Part shown: piece after piece, positions 58,061 through 64,000 of the stretch
Layout: each line of letters opens with the position of its first letter
How positions within the stretch are numbered: the stretch's first letter is position 1
Source of the DNA: Theocolax elegans
Taxonomy: Eukaryota > Arthropoda > Insecta > Hymenoptera > Cerocephalidae
Reading direction: 5' to 3'
NCBI GenBank assembly: GCA_026168455.1
Contig: CM047426.1
Span: forward strand, 42,550,307 to 42,614,306
Length of the DNA: 64,000 bases
Translations under genes and position numbers: made by a program
Notes under the pieces: model-generated
Database searches by the model: none
The model's input: only the letters and a program-made list of their open reading frames with translations
What the model was told of the DNA's origin: nothing

Positions 58061-58693
58061 AAACGCCGTGCGCGAAGATCGATTTTGCAAGCATCTATAG
58101 CGTGTGCGAAGAGCCCAATATACACACTGTACTGTAGCGGGTGCGAAGAACGTTACAGAATGTGCGAAGAACGTAGCGTGTACAAAAAATTCCAAAGTGT
58201 TTTGGTGGTTTTCGTAGAATTCGCTTGTATATTCATGCTGTATCGATAGACCCGCCCCTCAAACCAATCAACTGTTATGCAACTAATTCTCCCTCCCACT
58301 TATATCTTTTTTGTATTTTCCGCGCTGATAGGAAAGCATACTGTCGTTGTGTACATAAAAATTGAAGACACAGTTTCTTGTTAACATTACATAATAACGT
58401 GCTATTTATATGGATACCGATACTGACTCAGATATATCTGATTATGGATTAAAATTATTAAAATTAAAATTATGAAAATTAATTAATTAATTAAAATTAT
58501 TTGGTTCTGCGTTTATATTTATTTTTCTACTTAATCGACCTTCGCGACATTTGTTTTAAAAAATAGTATATGCAACACGTGTGCGAAAGTGATCTCGTAC
58601 TTGCGTGAATTTGACGCCCTCGCTACGCTCGGGTGTCAAATTCCCACGCGTGCGAGAATCACGTTCTTCGCACACTAGTTGCATAATGTACTA
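58061..58693. mobile_element. Insertion in left palindrome arm, TTA flanks
   Basis: 633 bp absent from the other arm, flanked by TTA (58058-58060 and 58694-58696). GTGCGCGAAGATCG near the left end resembles the complement of CGTTCTTCGCACAC near the right end. Includes a short frame beginning MDTDTDSDISDYG at 58,411, too short to call. GTGCGAAGAACG recurs several times. Confidence 0.6.
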
Positions 58694-59847
58694 TTATATG
58701 GTTTTGTTACAATTACTGACAAATAAAATAAAGTTTATACTAAGTTTAGCCGAACTCAATATCAACGTGATATCAAGTTCAATTATATAAAGTAATATAA
58801 TGTTGATATCAACATACCCAAAGAAAAATTTCAAAAATCTTCTTTAACTGACATCATTAAGTATACATCGGTTAGAAAAATGGATATTTGAGATGTAACC
58901 AAAAAATTCGAACCTGCCACTGAAAAGTGTTGTCCATTTCGTTAGTCTTGAAGACATAACCTGAAAGAAGAAAATTAAAAAAACCACAAAGTATCTATGT
59001 TTACATATTAGAATATTAATTAAAACATAATTAAGAACGTAAAATTTTCAATTTAAATAGAAAAAACTTATCTGATGCGGCGGTCCAAAATGAATCTTCG
59101 TGTGTCGTATTTTCTATCCTGACATCGTTGTCCGGATTACGCCTTAATATGTACATCGATCGCGCAACAATGCTCTGTCAACTCGTTTACACACTAAACG
59201 ACGACTCACGGTTATTACAATTACACAAACAATACAATTTATCAATCGTTCAGATTCGCAAAATATAACCTGGTCCGCTAATCCTTTTCATGCTGCTCTC
59301 GCGAGTGAACTGACGCTAGGGTTAGTTGCCAAAACAACATTGTTTTGTTTTTTTTTCATCCGCTAATTTATCGATATCTAACCGATTCGTCAGTACCGTT
59401 GCGAATGCGGCGCGAGAAGGACCAGCAGATCAGGTTATTTTTTCATATCTGACAGTTTAATAACTGCAGTTGTAATAATCGTGAGTCGCCGTTTAGTATG
59501 TAAACGAGTTGACAGAGCATCGTTGCCCGATCGGTGTACATATTAAGGCGTAATCTGGACAACGATGTCAGAATAGAAAATACGACACACGAAGATTCAT
59601 TTTGGACCGCTGCATCAAATAAGTTTTTTCTATTTAAATTGAAAATTTTACGTTCTTAATTATGTTTTAATTAATATTCTAATATGTAAACATAGATACT
59701 TTGTGGTTTTTTTAATTTTCTTCTTTCAGGTTATGTCTTCAAGACTAACGAAATGGACAACACTTTTCAGTGGCAGGTTCGAATTTTTTGGTTACATCTC
59801 AAATATCCATTTTTCTAACCGATGTATACTTAATGATGTCAGTTAAT

Positions 59848-60143
59848 AGTAGTTTTCGTGCCATGGCCGTAAAGTAGAACTTTTTCAGCCGAGTGTGGAA
59901 AGTAACGTCCAAGGACCTGCGAAGCAGGTCCGAGGATCGCTACTTTACATGCGAGGCTGAAAAAGTTTACGGCCGAGGCGCGAACATTACTTTTCGAGAG
60001 AGTATCCGTAAAGTTCTTAGCAATTTCAATACAATATTTTTTTTGTACACGTGTCCGTAAAGACTGTACACGTGTTCGTAAAGTCGCACTTTACGTCCGC
60101 AAAACAGTACGTAAAGTCGTACTTTACGGATACTCTATCGAAA
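59848..60143. mobile_element. Insertion in right palindrome arm, CGTAAAGT-rich
   Basis: About 296 bp without counterpart in the left arm. CCGTAAAGT and its complement ACTTTACGG recur at least eight times, with one tight hairpin CGTAAAGTCGTACTTTACGG near 60,110. The frame at 60051 is a by-product. Confidence 0.55.
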
Positions 60144-60246
60144 AGAAGATTTTTTAAATTTTTCTTTGGGTATGTTGATATCAACATTATATTACTTTAT
60201 ATACTTGAACTTGATATCACGTTGATATTGAGTTCGGCTAAACTTA

Positions 60247-60915
60247 CAAGGAGAGTATCCTAGGTCCGGATCACGGATCTTGTCCTAACTCTAGGATAAG
60301 TTTTGTTATATAAAAATATGAAGAAAGCCAGAGTTATAGACCCTAACGCTCGATATTACGGAAGTTATACACTGTTAATGCTATTTTAAAAAAAAAAAGA
60401 ACCTTTACTTCAAATGCTTATAACTTTTAAACAATAAACTATCAGCCCTCAAATATAAATTCATTTAAAAGCTGAGATAAAATAGATACAGTTTAAAAAA
60501 AAAATAAGCTCAAATCCGTTGCAATGGAGCAAAGTTATAGCAGAAATAAAAATTTGTAGAAATTTTGACGAAAATTAAGCACTGTGATTTGTTAAGCTAA
60601 ATTTCTACAAATTTTTATTTCTGCTATAACTTTGCTCCATTGCAACGGATTTGAGCTTTTTTTTTTTTAAACTGTATCTATTTTATTTCAGCTTTTAAAT
60701 GAATTTATATTTGAGGGTTGATAGTTTATTGTTTAAAAGATATAAGCATTTGAAGTAAAGGTTCTTTTTTTTTTAAAATAGCATTAACAGTGTATAACTT
60801 CCGTAATATCGAGCGATAGGGTCTATAACTCTGGCTTTCTTCATATTTTTATATAACAAAACTTATCCTAGAGTTAGGACAAGATCCGTGATCCAGACCT
60901 GGGATACTCTCCTTG
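60247..60915. mobile_element. MITE B, long palindrome, 3-bp TSD (TTA)
   Basis: 669 bp, ends CAAGGAGAGTATCC and GGATACTCTCCTTG, arms of about 325 bp that are nearly perfect, centre near 60,580. Flanked by TTA (60244-60246 and 60916-60918). The unoccupied site is preserved in the opposite arm near 58,740, which confirms the boundaries. Same family as MITE A. Confidence 0.88.
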
Positions 60916-61361
60916 TTAGTATAAACTTTATTTTATTTGTCAGTAATTGTAACAAAACCATATAAAAACTTTATATCAAATTCTGATGAACTTTTGATAC
61001 ACTTTCGCCAAACTTGAACAGTCTGTTACACAAATTCGGCTCAGTCTCGTGGGCCAACCCCATATCAAGTTTAGCCAAACCTAAAGTTTATATAAAGTTC
61101 ATATAAACTTTAATTATAGGTTCAAATCTTGGGTCCAGAATTTATTTTTTTTAATTGTTTTATTAATTCAAATTTTGTACGATCAAAAAAACTATTTTTA
61201 AACGTACCCAGGACATTATGTTATGTTGATATAAAATTTCTACAATTGTGTAATCAATATTTACCAAGTTCGGCTCAGTCCTGCTAGCCAACGTCATATG
61301 AAGTTTAGACAAACGTAAAGTTTATACAAACTTCATATAAGCTTAAATTTTTTTACGCGGG

Positions 61362-61879
61362 TTATCATATAACTTATAGTGTAAGAAAACAAGAAATTCA
61401 CGAATTTTTCTAATAGTTGGAAAATTCAAATTTTAAAATTACAAAGATTATTTTCTATGTATCTTTATATTATTCTAGTAGTTTAAATATATATTGTGTG
61501 TGTATGTAAATTTAAAAAAAAATGAAAAGTAATCCAGAGAAGTGCAATCAATTTAATAATTGTATACTTTTAGTAATTTATTATTTTTACCGGACTGATG
61601 GTCTACGATTTGAATACGTTTTCTTCCTCCGTTACAACTGTTCCGCTTTAGCGACCTCGTTTAGCGTTTTCACATTTCTTTTTTATTTTTGTTTTACTCA
61701 TCTATAATTAAGGGACAATATGTATTTAAAATTCTAAATTACAAATTAAGAAATTAACGTGTTAAAGGAACCAAACTGAGTTATCTTAAGGCTACATATA
61801 ACAACTTTAATTTGAAAAATATGTTTAAATTTTGATGAGATTTAAAATTTTTTGTTAATTTATAGGCTTTTAGTAACCC
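61362..61879. other. AT-rich DNA, no gene seen
   Basis: No frame of note and no repeat recognised. Confidence 0.5.
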
Positions 61880-62390
61880 TACTTTTAAACAGTTATGTAC
61901 AGTTTACAACAATTTTTAAGTGTGAAAATTGGAATGTGTATTACAATTGTACACAATTATGAACATTTATTAACAATTTTACACATTTATATACAATGAG
62001 ATACTGTTATTGATGCATTAAAAATGTGGTGAATAAATAAACAATAATTTATATTAATAGTTTATATTACAAGTGAATTTTCAGAATTGTTAAGAATTGT
62101 ATGTTACTGAGCATAAAGAGCACAATCTTTTACAACTACTGCTTTTTGCTATGCATAGAAACTCTACATTTATCTGAGCTACTAAAAATGTGATAAATTG
62201 GATGCAACTGTATATAATTATTCATAATTGTATATAATTGTGCATATTAGTAGACATAGCTTTTACTGACTGTGTATATAACTATAATTATTCACATTCC
62301 AGATTTCACAAAAAACACAATTATAAACAATCATACACAGTTGGAAACTGTTATGCATAATTGTGTACAAATTCGATTTCCACAATACTT
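61880..62390. repeat. ACAATTATA-type motif block
   Basis: Degenerate ACAATT(G/A)TA and its complement recur many times (for example TACACAATTATGAACA and TGTATATAATTGTGCATA). Same style as the CAACGTT block but with a different motif. Confidence 0.5.
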
Positions 62391-63162
62391 TCATTTAAAA
62401 TTACTTTATGCTCATAATTAAAAAAAAACTATTTGAGAGTTAGTCAAAAATTCTTTTATTTTTTCTGAGTTATAGGAATTACTAAAAAATCATAATTACA
62501 TAATTTGACAATGAACTACAAAATTTAACCTACTATTTAATGTTATTTTTAATAAGAACATTTACCTTATTGCGAGTTTCACTTTTGAAAAGCTGTCTTT
62601 TAAGCTATTAAATATTTTTGAAATTACAGTACGCAGAAAGGATAGAGAACACAAGCAAAATATGTCACTTGAATGTTTATAAACGCATAACTATACATTA
62701 CCTTACGGTAAACTTCCAAGAAAACAATACAAATTTCGTACAATTATATGCAATATACTGAACTTAGTTTAATGTCCGCAATTGATATACTAGTATTAAA
62801 ATGGAATTAAGAATATTAATATTTCCAGGTACCTAAATTATTGTTAGTAAATGTTTAGTTAAATATTAAAAATTTGCTACCTATATTTTTTTCGTGGAGT
62901 AATTAAAGTTCACTGTACTGCAAGTGTATAAAAAATAGTCAAAAATTAATCATAATAGCAAAATAATAGGAAACCAATAACCAAGCACTCATGTTAGAAA
63001 ATTTAGTATTTGTTGATAAACTAAGCAAATTATAGTGAAAATAATTGAAACTATTAAAGTCTATTTGAATCTATATAAAAGTGATTAAAATTTTATAACT
63101 TATATTTTACAATTTATGAATATAGAAATAAAATCATTCTTTAAAATAAAACATTTCTTTTA
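62391..63162. other. AT-rich DNA, no gene seen
   Basis: Nothing recognised. Confidence 0.5.
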
Positions 63163-63330
63163 TAATACTGTTTTGGGTAGAGCTGCCTTTCTGCTAGATT
63201 TAATATCTAAAGATACAACCTCGCTCTTTCTTGAGTTATTTAGGTTTGGCTGGCGGCTAGAGTAGATTGTCAAAATAAAAACTCTCTTTCCCGGGCTAGA
63301 TGATGGACACAAAATCTTTCTTGATATAGA
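63163..63330. repeat. Inverted diverged copy of the 65-bp minisatellite
   Basis: Read on the minus strand, CTAGCCCGGGAAAGAGAG, CTAGCCGCCAGCCAAAC and CTAGCAGAAAGGCAGCTCT match units of 50,936-51,990, notably the right-hand variants near 51,600-51,760. Confidence 0.75.
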
Positions 63331-63379
63331 AAGAATTTATCGGGTTTTGCCAACCAATATGCTTTCTTAAAGCAGACCT

Positions 63380-64000
63380 TTCCCACATAACACAAAACGT
63401 TTTTAAAAAATGTTTTTCAGAAATGTTTTCATAAACCTGTTATAAACATTATATTAATATTAAAAAAACTTCCTAGAAACGATTAACAAATATATATTTC
63501 GTAACCTCTTAAAAACATCCTAATAATATTATAAAAAATGTGAATTAATCTGATCATTTAATCTTTTTCAAAAGATTTAAAGAACATTTTAAAAATATTT
63601 AAAAAAATATTCTCAATAACCTTCTAAGTGTGAAAAATTAAAAGTTTTGATAAATGTTTTTAAGATGGTAACATTTCTTTTACATGAAGTCAGAAGATTT
63701 TTAGAAGGATTTAAAAATGTTCCTGAAATAAATTGTTCCAAAAGTTAAATAAATTTTTATGCAAATGTTTATCCAAAAATTTTTGAAAGGTCATATTAAT
63801 GCTTCTCTGCAGAATTATTTCAGACCAAAAACAATTATCAAAAATATGAATATAACATATTAAAAACATTTGCAGGAACATTTGCATAAATGATCTATAA
63901 ACGTTTCCAATAAATTATGTACAAAACGATTATGAGATGTTTTTAAGATGTTTTTGTAGAACTTAAAAATGGAGAAAAATAACTCTAGGTAAAAAGTTTT
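63380..64000. repeat. ATGTTTTTAAAA-type motif block
   Basis: Repeated AAATGTTTTC, ATGTTTTTAAGATG and AACATTT motifs in both orientations up to the window edge. Non-coding. Confidence 0.5.

Larger units (their letters stand above)
57660..61361. mobile_element. 3.7-kb nested palindromic (foldback) element
   Basis: The outer ends are CCCGCGTAAAAAAATTTAAG and its complement. Outer arms 57660-58057 and 60963-61361; continuing arms 58697-58846 and 60158-60243 plus 60919-60960; inner arms 58847-59227 and 59462-59847; central loop about 230 bp. Within the outer arms a module with AACTTTATATAAACTTTA and GACTGAGCCGAA is repeated twice. The arms are asymmetrically interrupted at 58061-58693 (left), and at 59848-60143 and 60247-60915 (right). 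No transposase frame. The flanking duplication is unclear. Confidence 0.85.

Overview
This window looks like transposon-dense, AT-rich heterochromatin from an insect. I found no intact host gene. The element types fit an arthropod: an R1-clade non-LTR retrotransposon, a Penelope-like element, two Ty3/Gypsy elements, a RAG1/Transib-like transposase relic and many foldback MITEs. Short LTRs carrying a Pol III promoter and AT-rich 4-bp target duplications recall the TRIM elements described from harvester ants. Hymenoptera is therefore my guess, with low certainty.

Layout. 1-15.65 kb is a satellite array (about 100-bp AT-rich unit) broken up by a 1,839-bp tandem duplication, a chimeric LTR element (2552-4335, TSD AGAT), a Penelope-like element on the minus strand (5589-8079, 14-bp TSD) and a very young Gypsy element on the minus strand (8943-15472, TSD ATAT). 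That Gypsy keeps gag, protease and a canonical -1 slippery site but has lost most of RT, RNase H and integrase. 15.65-21.47 kb holds microsatellites, a TATA/initiator-like block with two hairpins, about 3.4 kb of featureless AT-rich DNA and a minisatellite. 21.47-29.4 kb is a decayed Gypsy element (minus) that has its 3' LTR but no recognisable 5' LTR. 29.67-31.4 kb carries two foldback elements. 31.4-34.5 kb is largely unassigned.

34.5-39.6 kb is an R1-clade LINE (minus, poly(A) tail, two overlapping ORFs, one nonsense codon) inserted in a (GT)n tract; a sister copy of the unfilled tract is at 45.4-45.8 kb, inverted. 39.6-48.9 kb is a mosaic of at least four foldback families, tandem duplications and a repeated (CCG)n-(TA)n cassette. 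48.9-52.6 kb contains motif-saturated blocks, a tRNA-Arg-like sequence, a 65-bp minisatellite and a MITE with 3-bp TSD. 53.8-54.8 kb is a candidate solo LTR. 54.8-57.1 kb is a minus-strand RAG1/Transib-like transposase relic with at least one intron.

57,391-57,459 matches a complete hammerhead ribozyme on the plus strand: full conserved core, three perfect helices and an 8-nt loop-loop complementarity. It is the most striking item in the window. 57.66-61.36 kb is a 3.7-kb nested palindrome with different insertions in its two arms. The right end is AT-rich DNA with short-motif blocks and an inverted diverged copy of the 65-bp minisatellite.

The genes do not form a host pathway; each belongs to a mobile element, and their interest lies in nesting order, target choice and RNA-level signals (ribozyme, frameshift site, Pol III promoters, long hairpins).
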